Shown: positions 1 through 7,072 of the stretch, one piece after another
Numbering within the stretch: position 1 is the stretch's first letter
How the letters are laid out: each line of letters begins with the position of its first letter
Source: Brevundimonas sp.
GTDB lineage: Bacteria; Pseudomonadota; Alphaproteobacteria; Caulobacterales; Caulobacteraceae
DNA length: 64,000 bases
Direction: 5' to 3'
Assembly (NCBI RefSeq): GCF_027484365.1
Contig: NZ_JAIXTC010000007.1
Span: 186,001-250,000, forward strand
Notes under the pieces: generated by a model
The model's database searches: none
Told to the model about the DNA's origin: nothing
Seen by the model: only the letters and a program-made list of their open reading frames with translations
Made by a program: the position numbers and the translations under genes

Positions 1-16
1 TTTCCAGCTGGGTCAT
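1..16 (-). CDS. Start of a leftward gene cut by the window edge
   Basis: On the minus strand an ATG at position 16 opens M-T-Q-L-E and runs off the window. A strong Shine-Dalgarno-like GGGGAGGA sits immediately upstream of it. Only five codons are visible, so the product cannot be named. It would be divergent from the gene at 78. The call rests only on the ribosome-binding site and start codon. Confidence 0.4.
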
Positions 17-77
17 TCCTCCCCTATGCAGCAGACCCGGTTCCAGAACCGTTAAGTGACCGACGAAAGAGGCCGAC

Positions 78-512
78 GTGTCCCCGACCCTGACCTTCGA
101 CGCCGTCATCGCCGCAGCGGCGGCCGATGCGGGCCTGACCGGGGCCCAGGCCCGGGCCGCCCTGACCGGGGCCCTGGGCCTGCTGGATCGCCATGCCGGA
201 CGCGACGCCCTGGCCGCCCTCTATGCCGCCGTGGAAGGCGCGGAGACGGCGGCGCGCTCAAAGGCCGCCGAACGTCCGAGGCGCGGCCTGTTCGGCGGGA
301 TCATGGCCTCGGCCGGAGGCGTCTCGGGCGCGGCGGTGGCCGAGGCCATGGGGCTGCTGGACCGGCTGAAGGACGAAGGCGTGGACAAGGCGGCGCTGAA
401 ACAGCTCTTGCCCGCCGCGCGGGACCGGGTATGCGCGGCGACCGGGCGCGACCTGCTGGGTGAGGCAGTGCGCAGCGTCCCGGGCGTCGGGCCGATGCTG
501 GGCGATGGGTAG
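78..512 (+). CDS. Small Ala-rich hypothetical protein
   Basis: The gene encodes 144 residues from a GTG start with AAAGAGG about ten bases upstream. It has no signal peptide or membrane segment. The sequence is Ala/Leu/Arg-rich and predicted helical, with a glycine-rich stretch near residues 75-90 (GLFGGIMASAGG) and a Gly-Pro-rich C-terminus. Strong third-position GC supports real coding. It loosely resembles the small helical DUF2267-type proteins, but I do not recognise a family with confidence and assign no function. Confidence 0.6.
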   Translation: MSPTLTFDAVIAAAAADAGLTGAQARAALTGALGLLDRHAGRDALAALYAAVEGAETAARSKAAERPRRGLFGGIMASAGGVSGAAVAEAMGLLDRLKDEGVDKAALKQLLPAARDRVCAATGRDLLGEAVRSVPGVGPMLGDG

Positions 513-533
513 GTCCGAAACCCGCCCACAGAT

Positions 534-833
534 TTACGGATAAACGCCGCTGACCCACATCGTCGCGATCAGTGCCGTCAACAAGCATATCAATGCATTC
601 AGTGTCGCCAATACAGAGACGACCTTTCGGACCCTGTCGGCCTTTTTCACCGCCAGAATGGTCAGCGCCGTGGTTACGATGATGGTGGTCCACACGGGAC
701 CCGATGCGTCAACGGTGGCAGGTGGATCGCCGAACAAGCGTTGATGACCTTGGGCCCAAGTCCTGAGCGAGATCCATGGGATCGGCAACAGTAGCGCAGG
801 CCAAATCCGGACCAGCCAGACTTTGACCTTCAT
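534..833 (-). CDS. Small membrane protein, unknown function
   Basis: The gene encodes 99 residues from an ATG at 833; a TTG at 842 in the same frame is less likely. Hydrophobic stretches lie at about residues 8-22, 46-62 and 72-92, so it probably has two or three transmembrane helices. It lies nine bases after the stop of the upstream lipoprotein gene on the same strand, which suggests cotranscription. Its codon use is less GC-biased than its neighbours. No family is recognised. Confidence 0.5.
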   Translation of the reverse strand: MKVKVWLVRIWPALLLPIPWISLRTWAQGHQRLFGDPPATVDASGPVWTTIIVTTALTILAVKKADRVRKVVSVLATLNALICLLTALIATMWVSGVYP

Positions 834-842
834 CCGCACCAA

Positions 843-1298
843 CTACGGTGCCGGCTGGCTGTTCAGGAAGGCCACCGAGGCTGCGCAGCCGTTCAGGGTT
901 TCCGGCCCGAGCTCGACCCGGGCGGTCAGGGGGTAGAGCCGGTCGCTCATGCCGTCCGAGCATTCCGTCGCGATCAGGGTGACCACAAGGGCCGTGCCGT
1001 CGGGTGCGGCGGCGGCATAAACGGCCGTGGTGCCCTGGACTGTCGGGCCCGGGTTGGAGGCCCGCACCTCGACCGCATCGACGGCCGTATAGGCCAGGTC
1101 CTGCGGCGTGATCTCGACGGCCCAGAAGGGCTCTGTGCCCAGGGCCCGCAGCGGCTGGTTCAGATCGACGTCGCCGAGCATCGTCGGCGCCGGGGCCGGC
1201 GGGGCCTCGGGCCCTGTCGGCGCCGGATCGGAACAGGCGACGAGGGTCAGGCCGAGGATGAGGGCCGGGATCGGCAGGCCGGCGCGGAACTGGCGCAT
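843..1298 (-). CDS. COG3650-like lipoprotein (copy 1)
   Basis: The gene encodes 151 residues with an AAGGAG ribosome-binding site nine bases before the ATG. The N-terminus is a lipoprotein signal with lipobox L-V-A-C at residues 19-22, followed by a Pro/Ala linker. The body has the L-G-x-V/I-D-L-x-Q-P-x-R-A-x-G-T-E-P-F-W block typical of COG3650-type envelope proteins, and two later cysteines (in ATECSD and LNGCAA) that could form a disulfide. It is a paralogue of the next gene at 1321-1779. Function is unknown; an outer-envelope location is inferred from the lipobox. Confidence 0.75.
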   Translation of the reverse strand: MRQFRAGLPIPALILGLTLVACSDPAPTGPEAPPAPAPTMLGDVDLNQPLRALGTEPFWAVEITPQDLAYTAVDAVEVRASNPGPTVQGTTAVYAAAAPDGTALVVTLIATECSDGMSDRLYPLTARVELGPETLNGCAASVAFLNSQPAP

Positions 1299-1320
1299 GA
1301 CAGGAAACTCCTTGGGTCGA

Positions 1321-1779
1321 TCAGGCCTCGGGCGGATAGGCGCTGCGGGCGTCGGCGCAGGCCTCTTGCGTCATCGTGCCCGGGATGGCCAGGCTGGCCG
1401 TCAGGGCGCGGGTCTCCTCGCCGATGTCGGGGCATTCGGTCGCCGTCAGCGTCAGGGTCAGGGTCTTTCCGTCGCTGAGCGTCACGGCATAGACGGCGGT
1501 GTCGCCGGTCACGACCGGAGCGGCCGGGCCGGTGCGCGGGGTCGTGATGTCGCCGCCGAAATCCTCAATGTCCCGATAGGTCAGGACGCCGTCGGCGATG
1601 TCGATGGTCCAGAACGGCTCGGTCCCGGCCGCCCGGATCGGCTGCGTCAGGTCTATCGCGCCCAGCTGGCTCGGGGCCACTGCCGGCGCAACGGGCTCGG
1701 CCTCGGTCTTCGCCGGCTCGGCGGCGGGCGAACAGGCGGCGAGGATCAGGACGAGGGCGGAGGCTGTGAAGGCGCGCAT
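1321..1779 (-). CDS. COG3650-like lipoprotein (copy 2)
   Basis: The gene encodes 152 residues. The start is set at the ATG at 1779, preceded by GGAG with good spacing; a much longer open frame upstream lacks this support. The lipobox L-A-A-C is near residue 16, followed by an Ala/Glu/Pro linker. It shares the D-L-x-Q-P-I-R-A-A-G-T-E-P-F-W core and the TATECPD cysteine with the copy at 843-1298, 22 bases downstream. The pair is a tandem duplication in one leftward transcription unit. The biochemical role is unknown. Confidence 0.78.
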   Translation of the reverse strand: MRAFTASALVLILAACSPAAEPAKTEAEPVAPAVAPSQLGAIDLTQPIRAAGTEPFWTIDIADGVLTYRDIEDFGGDITTPRTGPAAPVVTGDTAVYAVTLSDGKTLTLTLTATECPDIGEETRALTASLAIPGTMTQEACADARSAYPPEA

Positions 1780-1865
1780 AGGGTCGGCTCCGGAAGGACG
1801 ATGGGGCAGAAACGCAGTCCGTAAGCCCGGGGTCAAGTCCGGGCGGCGGGAGCGGCCGGTATCCC

Positions 1866-2138
1866 CTAATAGACTTCGGGTTCGTCGCGCCCGGGGTCGA
1901 GGGAGTTGTCGACCTGGTCGTCCCAGCCCTCGCGGTGCGACTTGAAGGCCAGGGCCATCAGGACCCAGCTCAGCCCGACCGTTCCGGTGACCCCCAACGC
2001 CATGGCGATCCAGCCGTGAAGGGGCAGATCCCCGCCGCCGATCGCGATCCAGAACAGGCCCAGCCCCCAGGTCGCCGCGCCCGCGAGGACGAGCGCGATC
2101 AGGGCGTAGATGCAGAATTTCAGGAACTGGCCGGGCAT
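1866..2138 (-). CDS. Two-helix inner membrane protein, unknown function
   Basis: The gene encodes 90 residues with two clear hydrophobic segments at about residues 8-34 and 42-65, and a charged C-terminal tail (KSHREGWDDQVDNSLDPGRDEPEVY). It is read leftward, 18 bases after the end of the PAP2 phosphatase gene, and may be cotranscribed with it. No named family is recognised. Confidence 0.6.
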   Translation of the reverse strand: MPGQFLKFCIYALIALVLAGAATWGLGLFWIAIGGGDLPLHGWIAMALGVTGTVGLSWVLMALAFKSHREGWDDQVDNSLDPGRDEPEVY

Positions 2139-2156
2139 GGCCCGCCATAGCAGGTT

Positions 2157-2984
2157 TCAGGCGGCCGTACTGCTCCGGCGGCGGGCGCGGCGAATCTGTC
2201 GCGCGGCCCGGGGACAGGCGAGCGCGAGCCGGTGCAGGGCGGCGATCACCAGCCCGGTGAGCGCCCACGACAGGAGGACGTCAGACAGGAAATGGCCGCC
2301 GAAGGCGATCCTGTTTAGCGACAGGGCCGCGGCATAGGTGATGACGGCGGGCAGGGCCCAGCGACGCCAGGGGGCCGGAACCATCAGGACGACCACGGCC
2401 ACCATCCAGGCGGCGGACGATCCTTCGCCCGAGACGAAGGAACAGTTGGACAGGCAGTTGTCCGAAACCTGCCAGGCGCGGGTGAAGTCGGCGTCGCCGC
2501 CGAAGGCCTCGATCTGGATCGGCCGGGCGCGGCCCCACATCGACTTCAGGACGCCGTTGACCAGGAACCCCGAGGCGATGACCAGCCCGATCAGCAGGAC
2601 GGCGGCGCGACGCCCCCAGCCGGTGAGCCGGCGGGGATTGCGGCGCAGGGCGAGGATGATCTCACCGGAGAGGCCCAGAAGCATCAGTCCGAGCACCCAG
2701 GTCGAGGATTTGCGCAGTCCCTTCAGGACGGGATTGTCGGCCAGGATGAAGCCCGCGCCGGGGCTGTAGAACAGGGCGCTGACCGCCATGTCGACGCCGG
2801 GCAGAAGGGCGAAATACAGCGACAGGACGACAACCGTCACAAAGGCCACGGTCACGGGCTCGTCGGCGCGGACGCCCGAGGCCAGCGACAACCGCAGCCG
2901 AGTCGCGCTCCGCCGCAAGGCGTGGATATTGAACAGACGGCGCGCGCGCCGTCCCCGTTCGCCGATGGCTGTGACGTCCGTCAT
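2157..2984 (-). CDS. PAP2-family phosphatase
   Basis: The gene encodes a 275-residue membrane protein of the phosphatidic acid phosphatase type 2 / lipid phosphatase superfamily, which removes phosphate from lipids such as phosphatidate, undecaprenyl diphosphate or lipid A. The three superfamily motifs are visible: K147-x6-R154-P155, S185-G186 followed by Glu at 187 where many members have His, and R225-x5-H231-x3-D235. About six hydrophobic helices surround them. The Glu at motif 2 departs from the usual SGH and may affect catalysis or mark a subfamily. The substrate cannot be told from sequence. Confidence 0.85.
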   Translation of the reverse strand: MTDVTAIGERGRRARRLFNIHALRRSATRLRLSLASGVRADEPVTVAFVTVVVLSLYFALLPGVDMAVSALFYSPGAGFILADNPVLKGLRKSSTWVLGLMLLGLSGEIILALRRNPRRLTGWGRRAAVLLIGLVIASGFLVNGVLKSMWGRARPIQIEAFGGDADFTRAWQVSDNCLSNCSFVSGEGSSAAWMVAVVVLMVPAPWRRWALPAVITYAAALSLNRIAFGGHFLSDVLLSWALTGLVIAALHRLALACPRAARQIRRARRRSSTAA

Positions 2985-3163
2985 CGATCCCCCAACCGAG
3001 CCGTAGGACGGGGATGACTGAAACGTGCGGCGGGCGCGTTACGGAAACATGGGCTTTCCGCTGCGGTTCGGCGTCAGTCGCGTGTAGAGCCGTCCGTGGC
3101 CGCACGGCTTGTCACGATGCGCCTGCGGCTTCACCCGGATCGGACGACAGGCTAGACGGGGCC

Positions 3164-4027
3164 ATGCCTGAACTTCCCGAGGTCGAGACGGTCCGACGCG
3201 GCCTGGAGCCGGTCCTGGTCGGGGCGCGGCTGACGAAGGTGCGACAGAATCGGCCGGACCTGCGCTTTCCTTTTCCCGACCGGTTCGTCGAACGGCTGGA
3301 GGGGGCCACGGTCGAACGGATCGACCGGCGGGCCAAATATCTGCTCGCGACCCTGTCGACTGGCGAGACCTGGGTGACCCACCTGGGGATGACCGGCCGG
3401 TTCACGGTCGACGGCGAACAACTGGGCGAGTTCGAGGAGCCGGCCCCGATCGCCGGCAAGCATGAGCATATGAGTTTCTGCGCCCTGCAGGACGGCCGCG
3501 CCACAAGGGTGGGGTTCGCCGACGCCCGCCGGTTCGGCTTCATGGGCCTGATCCCTGCCGATCAGGTCGAGATCCATCCCTGGTTCGCCGCCATGGGGCC
3601 GGAGCCGCTCGGCAACGGCTTTTCCGGCGCCCATCTGGCCGAGGCGTTCGACGGCAAGAAGCAGACTATCAAGGTCAGCCTGCTGGACCAGCGGAACGTC
3701 GCCGGCCTGGGCAATATCTATGTCTGCGAGGCCCTGTACCGGGCGCGGATCTCGCCCCTGATCGCGGCCGGAAAGGTGTCGAAGGCGCGTCTGGAGACCC
3801 TGGCCTCGGTCATCCGCGACGTCCTGAACGACGCCATCGCGGCGGGCGGTTCGACCCTGAAGGATTTCGCCAACGCCGAGGGCGGCCAAGGCTATTTCCA
3901 GCACCGCTTCGACGTCTACGGCCGGGAGGGCCAGCCCTGTCTGGCGGACGGCTGCGCCGGTGTCGTCAAACGCGTCGTCCAGGGCGGTCGGTCCACATTC
4001 TACTGTCCTTCCTGCCAGAGGCGCTGA
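3164..4027 (+). CDS. mutM: Formamidopyrimidine-DNA glycosylase MutM/Fpg
   Basis: The gene encodes 287 residues. The enzyme excises oxidised purines such as 8-oxoguanine and FapyG and nicks the abasic site (base excision repair). The mature N-terminus P2-E3-L-P-E-V is the catalytic start, which fixes the ATG at 3164 despite a longer open frame. K58 matches the conserved lysine. A C-terminal zinc finger is formed by C259-x4-C264 and C281-x2-C284, with R276 in GGRST. It is slightly longer than the usual 270 residues because of an insert near residues 86-103. Its stop overlaps the next gene's ATG (ATGA). Confidence 0.97.
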   Translation: MPELPEVETVRRGLEPVLVGARLTKVRQNRPDLRFPFPDRFVERLEGATVERIDRRAKYLLATLSTGETWVTHLGMTGRFTVDGEQLGEFEEPAPIAGKHEHMSFCALQDGRATRVGFADARRFGFMGLIPADQVEIHPWFAAMGPEPLGNGFSGAHLAEAFDGKKQTIKVSLLDQRNVAGLGNIYVCEALYRARISPLIAAGKVSKARLETLASVIRDVLNDAIAAGGSTLKDFANAEGGQGYFQHRFDVYGREGQPCLADGCAGVVKRVVQGGRSTFYCPSCQRR

Positions 4028-4560
4028 TGACCCACCGCATCATCCTGTTCCGCGGCATGAATACCGGCGGCGTCCGCGCGCCGGTCGGGGAGCAGCGCGC
4101 CATGGCCGAGGCGATGGGGCTGAAGAACCCGCGCACCCTTCTGGCCAGCGGCAATCTGGTGGTCGAAAGCGACCGCGATCCGGCCGGGCTCGAGACCGAC
4201 ATCGAACACGAGATGGAGCGCCGCTTCGGCGTCAAGGTCGCCGCCATGGTCCGCACGTCGGAGCAGTGGGCCGAACTCATCGCCGCCAACCCCTTTTCCG
4301 CCGAGGCCGCCGACCAGCCTTCGAAGATGGTCGCCATGGTCATGAAGGACGGGATCAAGGCCGGGGCGCTCGAGGCCTGTCGCGCCCTGGCCGAGGGCGG
4401 CGAGGCGGTCGAGGCCGTCGGGGATGTCCTCTATTTCTGGTTCCCCAACGGCCAGGGCGAAAGCGGCATCTTCAAAAAGGCGACGCCGAAGAACCTGGGC
4501 ATGGGCACCGGGCGGAACTGGAACACAGTGCTCAAGTTGGGCCAGATGGTCGGCGTCTGA
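4027..4560 (+). CDS. DUF1697 family protein
   Basis: The gene encodes 177 residues that start inside the mutM stop codon, so the two are probably translationally coupled. It shows the DUF1697 hallmarks: an N-terminal I-I-L-F-R-G-M-N-T-G-G, then T-L-L-A-S-G-N-L-V-V and a C-terminal G-R-N-W-N-T-V-L-K-L. The family is soluble and uncharacterised. Operon position beside a DNA glycosylase is suggestive but not proof of a repair role. Confidence 0.88.
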   Translation: MTHRIILFRGMNTGGVRAPVGEQRAMAEAMGLKNPRTLLASGNLVVESDRDPAGLETDIEHEMERRFGVKVAAMVRTSEQWAELIAANPFSAEAADQPSKMVAMVMKDGIKAGALEACRALAEGGEAVEAVGDVLYFWFPNGQGESGIFKKATPKNLGMGTGRNWNTVLKLGQMVGV

Positions 4561-4588
4561 AAAATCAGACGAGATGTAAAAAATAATC

Positions 4589-4599
4589 GACATAATGTC
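4589..4599. promoter_or_regulatory. Palindrome in an AT-rich promoter region, candidate operator
   Basis: GACATAATGTC is a perfect 11-bp palindrome. It lies in an unusually AT-rich stretch (about 4561-4615) just before the membrane-protein/XRE gene pair. Such placement suits autoregulation by the small XRE regulator at 5133. This is inference from position and symmetry only. Confidence 0.35.
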
Positions 4600-4647
4600 T
4601 GCTGTATGTGACACGTCCCTCGCCGCCTGTCGCGGCGGGAGAGCGTC

Positions 4648-5136
4648 ATGTCGTTTCGCGAGAAGCATCTATGGATCAGCATCGTCGCCTCGGTGGCGGT
4701 CTGGGGCTGGTATTTCTGGTTCCTGATCCAGCATGTCGCCGCCGAGAAACTGGTCAGTGATCAGTTCACCGGCGATGTCAGCCTGGCCTTCATGGGCAGT
4801 CTGGTCGTGGTCGTGCTGGTCGAGGTGGCGCTGACCCTCATCGCCACGGCGACCACGCCGAAGTCCGAGCGGGATGCGCGCGACGAACGCGAGATGCTGG
4901 CGTCCCTCAAGGCCAGCCATGTCGCCCTGATGGCGCTGATCGGTCTGATCTTCTGTGTCTCGGCAGGGGCCTGGTTCGCCGGCCTGCTGGACGACAACCT
5001 CGTCGGCGGGGCGGCGGTCTTCTCGATCACCGGAGAGATGATGGTGTTGCTGGCCAACGTCCTGCTGGCCTGTCTGGTTCTGGCCGAGATGGTCCGCGCC
5101 GGGGTCACATTGATGCTGCTGCGGGCCCTGCGGTGA
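4648..5136 (+). CDS. Four-helix membrane protein paired with an XRE regulator
   Basis: The gene encodes 162 residues with hydrophobic segments at about residues 8-28, 45-68, 88-112 and 122-158. A cytoplasmic charged loop ([12 protein letters not shown]) lies between helices 2 and 3. GGGAGA precedes the ATG. Its stop overlaps the GTG of the downstream regulator by four bases, so the two form a coupled cassette, an arrangement widespread for DUF2178-like membrane proteins. No transport or enzyme motif is visible. Confidence 0.7.
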   Translation: MSFREKHLWISIVASVAVWGWYFWFLIQHVAAEKLVSDQFTGDVSLAFMGSLVVVVLVEVALTLIATATTPKSERDARDEREMLASLKASHVALMALIGLIFCVSAGAWFAGLLDDNLVGGAAVFSITGEMMVLLANVLLACLVLAEMVRAGVTLMLLRALR

Positions 5137-5351
5137 CCAAGGGTCCGCCGCCGATCCGGAACCGCATTCGCGAGCTGCGCTTCCACGCCGGGGAGATGAC
5201 CCAGGCCGATCTGGCCACGCGCATCGGCATGACGCGCCAGACGATCGTCGCCATGGAACAGGGCAAATACTCGCCCAGCCTCGAGGCCGCCTTCCGCATC
5301 GCCGCCGTCTTCGGCGTGGCGATCACCGAGGTGTTCCAGTGGGAGGGGTGA
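5133..5351 (+). CDS. Small XRE/Cro-type transcriptional regulator
   Basis: The gene encodes 72 residues, almost all helix-turn-helix: R-I-R-E-L-R at the start, then [16 protein letters not shown] as the recognition element, and [13 protein letters not shown]. It matches the compact YozG/Cro-like regulators paired with membrane proteins. The GTG start overlaps the previous stop codon. It may bind the palindrome at 4589-4599 to control its own operon (inference). Confidence 0.88.
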   Translation: MTKGPPPIRNRIRELRFHAGEMTQADLATRIGMTRQTIVAMEQGKYSPSLEAAFRIAAVFGVAITEVFQWEG

Positions 5352-5388
5352 GGCGCTAGACCGGGTCCGAAACACCGGAGACCGCACC

Positions 5389-6177
5389 ATGTCCGACACC
5401 TATTCCAACATCCTGATCGAGCGGCACGCCGACGGATACGCCGTGGTCATCCTGAACCGGCCGGAGGCGCTGAACGCCCTGAACTCGGCTCTGTTCAAGG
5501 ATCTCGCCGACTTCCTGGATGCGGTCGAGCATGACGACAGCGTGCGCTGCCTGGTCCTGACGGGGTCGGGCGACAAGGCCTTCGCGGCCGGCGCCGACAT
5601 CAAGGAGATGGCGGACCAGTCCTATGCCGACATGTACAGGGGCAATTTCTTCGCCCTCGGGCAGGACCGGATCATGCGGTTCCGCAAGCCGGTCATCGCG
5701 GCCGTCAACGGCTTCGCCCTCGGCGGCGGCTGCGAACTGGCCATGCTGTGTGACTTCATCGTCGCCTCGGACAGGGCGAAGTTCGGCCAGCCCGAGATCA
5801 ACCTCGGCGTCGCCCCCGGCATCGGCGGCTCCCAGCGGCTGACGCGTCTGGTCGGCAAGTCCAAGGCCATGGACATGGTCCTGACCGCCCGGATGATGGA
5901 CGCGGCCGAGGCCGAGCGCTCCGGCCTGGCCAGCCGCGTCTTCCCGCACGAGACCCTGATGGACGAGGTCCGCAAGATCGCCGCCAAGATCGCGTCCCAG
6001 AGCCCGCTGGCGGTCATGGCCAACAAGGAGATGGTCAACGCCGCGCTGGAGACGACCCTGACCCAGGGCGTCCAGTTCGAACGCCGCCTGTTCCACTCCC
6101 TGTTCGCCTTCGACGACCAGAAGGAAGGCATGGCCGCCTTCGTCGAGAAGCGTAAGCCGGTGTTCACGGGGCGGTAG
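5389..6177 (+). CDS. Enoyl-CoA hydratase
   Basis: The gene encodes 262 residues of the crotonase superfamily, hydrating trans-2-enoyl-CoA in fatty-acid beta-oxidation. The oxyanion-hole segments are A-G-A-D at 67-70 and G-G-G-C-E at 112-116. The two catalytic glutamates are E116 and E136 (PEINLGV), as in true hydratases. The length is typical. The location immediately before rpsT-dnaA matches the conserved Caulobacter order. The paralogue type (EchA/FadB1-like) cannot be fixed. Confidence 0.93.
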   Translation: MSDTYSNILIERHADGYAVVILNRPEALNALNSALFKDLADFLDAVEHDDSVRCLVLTGSGDKAFAAGADIKEMADQSYADMYRGNFFALGQDRIMRFRKPVIAAVNGFALGGGCELAMLCDFIVASDRAKFGQPEINLGVAPGIGGSQRLTRLVGKSKAMDMVLTARMMDAAEAERSGLASRVFPHETLMDEVRKIAAKIASQSPLAVMANKEMVNAALETTLTQGVQFERRLFHSLFAFDDQKEGMAAFVEKRKPVFTGR

Positions 6178-6350
6178 GGCCGGGTGAGCGGGGCTCTGGT
6201 CCTTGAGGCAAGACCGGGTGGCCCTCAGGCGCCGAGCCCTCCGACTCTTCTCGTTGACCCCTGCGGCCCCTTCCGCTATAGCCGCCCGCTCTTGAAGATT
6301 TTCCGCGCCGTGGACGGGTGTCTGCGGCGTTTCCGTTGATAGGTTTGACG

Positions 6351-6620
6351 ATGGCCAACAATCCCGGCGCCAAGAAAGCGATCCGCAAGATCGCCGCGCG
6401 CACCGAAGTGAACAAGTCGCGCCGCACGCGCGTTCGCACCTTCCTCCGCAAGTTCCAGGAAGCCGTGACCGGTGGTGACGCCGCCGCCGCCCAGGGCGCC
6501 TTTGTCGAGGCCCAGTCCGAGCTGATGCGCGCCGTCACCAAGGGCGTCGTTCACAAGAACACCGGCTCGCGCAAAGTGAGCCGTCTGCACGCCCAGCTGA
6601 AGAAGATGTCGGCGGCGTAA
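6351..6620 (+). CDS. rpsT: 30S ribosomal protein S20
   Basis: The gene encodes 89 residues beginning [12 protein letters not shown], the S20 signature, followed by a basic helical bundle ([15 protein letters not shown]) and the conserved [13 protein letters not shown] near the end. It binds 16S rRNA during small-subunit assembly. The start is placed at the MANN methionine rather than a longer upstream frame. It lies immediately upstream of the dnaA control region. Confidence 0.97.
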   Translation: MANNPGAKKAIRKIAARTEVNKSRRTRVRTFLRKFQEAVTGGDAAAAQGAFVEAQSELMRAVTKGVVHKNTGSRKVSRLHAQLKKMSAA

Positions 6621-6629
6621 AACCCGCTA

Positions 6630-6732
6630 GGTACGACTACGTACCGAAGAGGTTCTCAGAGGCGCTTCACGCCTCTGTCATATGAAAATCGAACGATTTC
6701 AACGGCGAGTAAGCTCAAGCTTACTCGCCGTT
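6630..6732 (+). terminator. Three consecutive hairpins after rpsT
   Basis: Three perfect inverted repeats follow the rpsT stop: a 6-bp stem at 6630-6635/6640-6645, an 8-bp stem at 6657-6664/6670-6677, and a 14-bp stem at 6701-6714/6719-6732 with a TCAA loop. The last is the best terminator candidate, although it is followed by only a short T run. Together they would insulate dnaA from rpsT transcription. Confidence 0.65.
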
Positions 6733-6762
6733 TCGCCGTGTGCGGATAAGTGTTCGCAGGGA

Positions 6763-6891
6763 GAATCGCGCTCGCCGAACAGGCGAAATCGACATTTTCC
6801 TAAGCCTGATTTGGCTTTAGCGGAGTCAAACAATTTAACTGCGAATCGCCTCGCGAATCAGCGTTGACCCATGCCGCGTCGGGCGTAAGTT
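6763..6891 (+). promoter_or_regulatory. dnaA promoter region with four GANTC sites
   Basis: CcrM-type GANTC sites lie at 6763-6767, 6823-6827, 6843-6847 and 6855-6859. A sigma-70-like pair TTGACC (6864-6869) and TAAGTT (6886-6891), 16 bases apart, follows directly. A near-match to a DnaA box (TTATCCGCA on the minus strand) is at 6741-6749. In Caulobacter, dnaA transcription depends on the methylation state of GANTC sites in its promoter (established). The same use here is inferred from the clustering. Confidence 0.6.
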
Positions 6892-7072
6892 TTGGGCTCT
6901 AACGCACTTCCATCCCCACACGGATGAAGACGGAGCGGGGGCGAACCCCTGCGCCGGCGGGAGACGTCTGTCCGCGAGGTCGCCCCCGCTTTCGAAGCTC
7001 ACGCTTCGGAGGTCAGGAGAACGCGTCCCTGGACCGACCGACCCGGCGTGGACTTCGGAACAGAAGGTTCCG
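6892..7072 (+). other. Long structured 5' leader of dnaA
   Basis: No convincing gene is seen between the predicted promoter and dnaA. The leader holds an 11-bp perfect inverted repeat (6934-6944 with 6980-6990) and a 6-bp hairpin with a TCAC loop (6993-6998/7003-7008). The Caulobacter dnaA mRNA also has a long 5' UTR reported to affect DnaA synthesis under nutrient limitation. A comparable role here is inference. Confidence 0.5.

Noticed and set aside
6741-6749. Replication origin near dnaA
   Set aside because: Only one imperfect DnaA box was found, without an AT-rich unwinding element; in Caulobacter the origin is beside hemE rather than dnaA. It is listed only as part of the promoter region.
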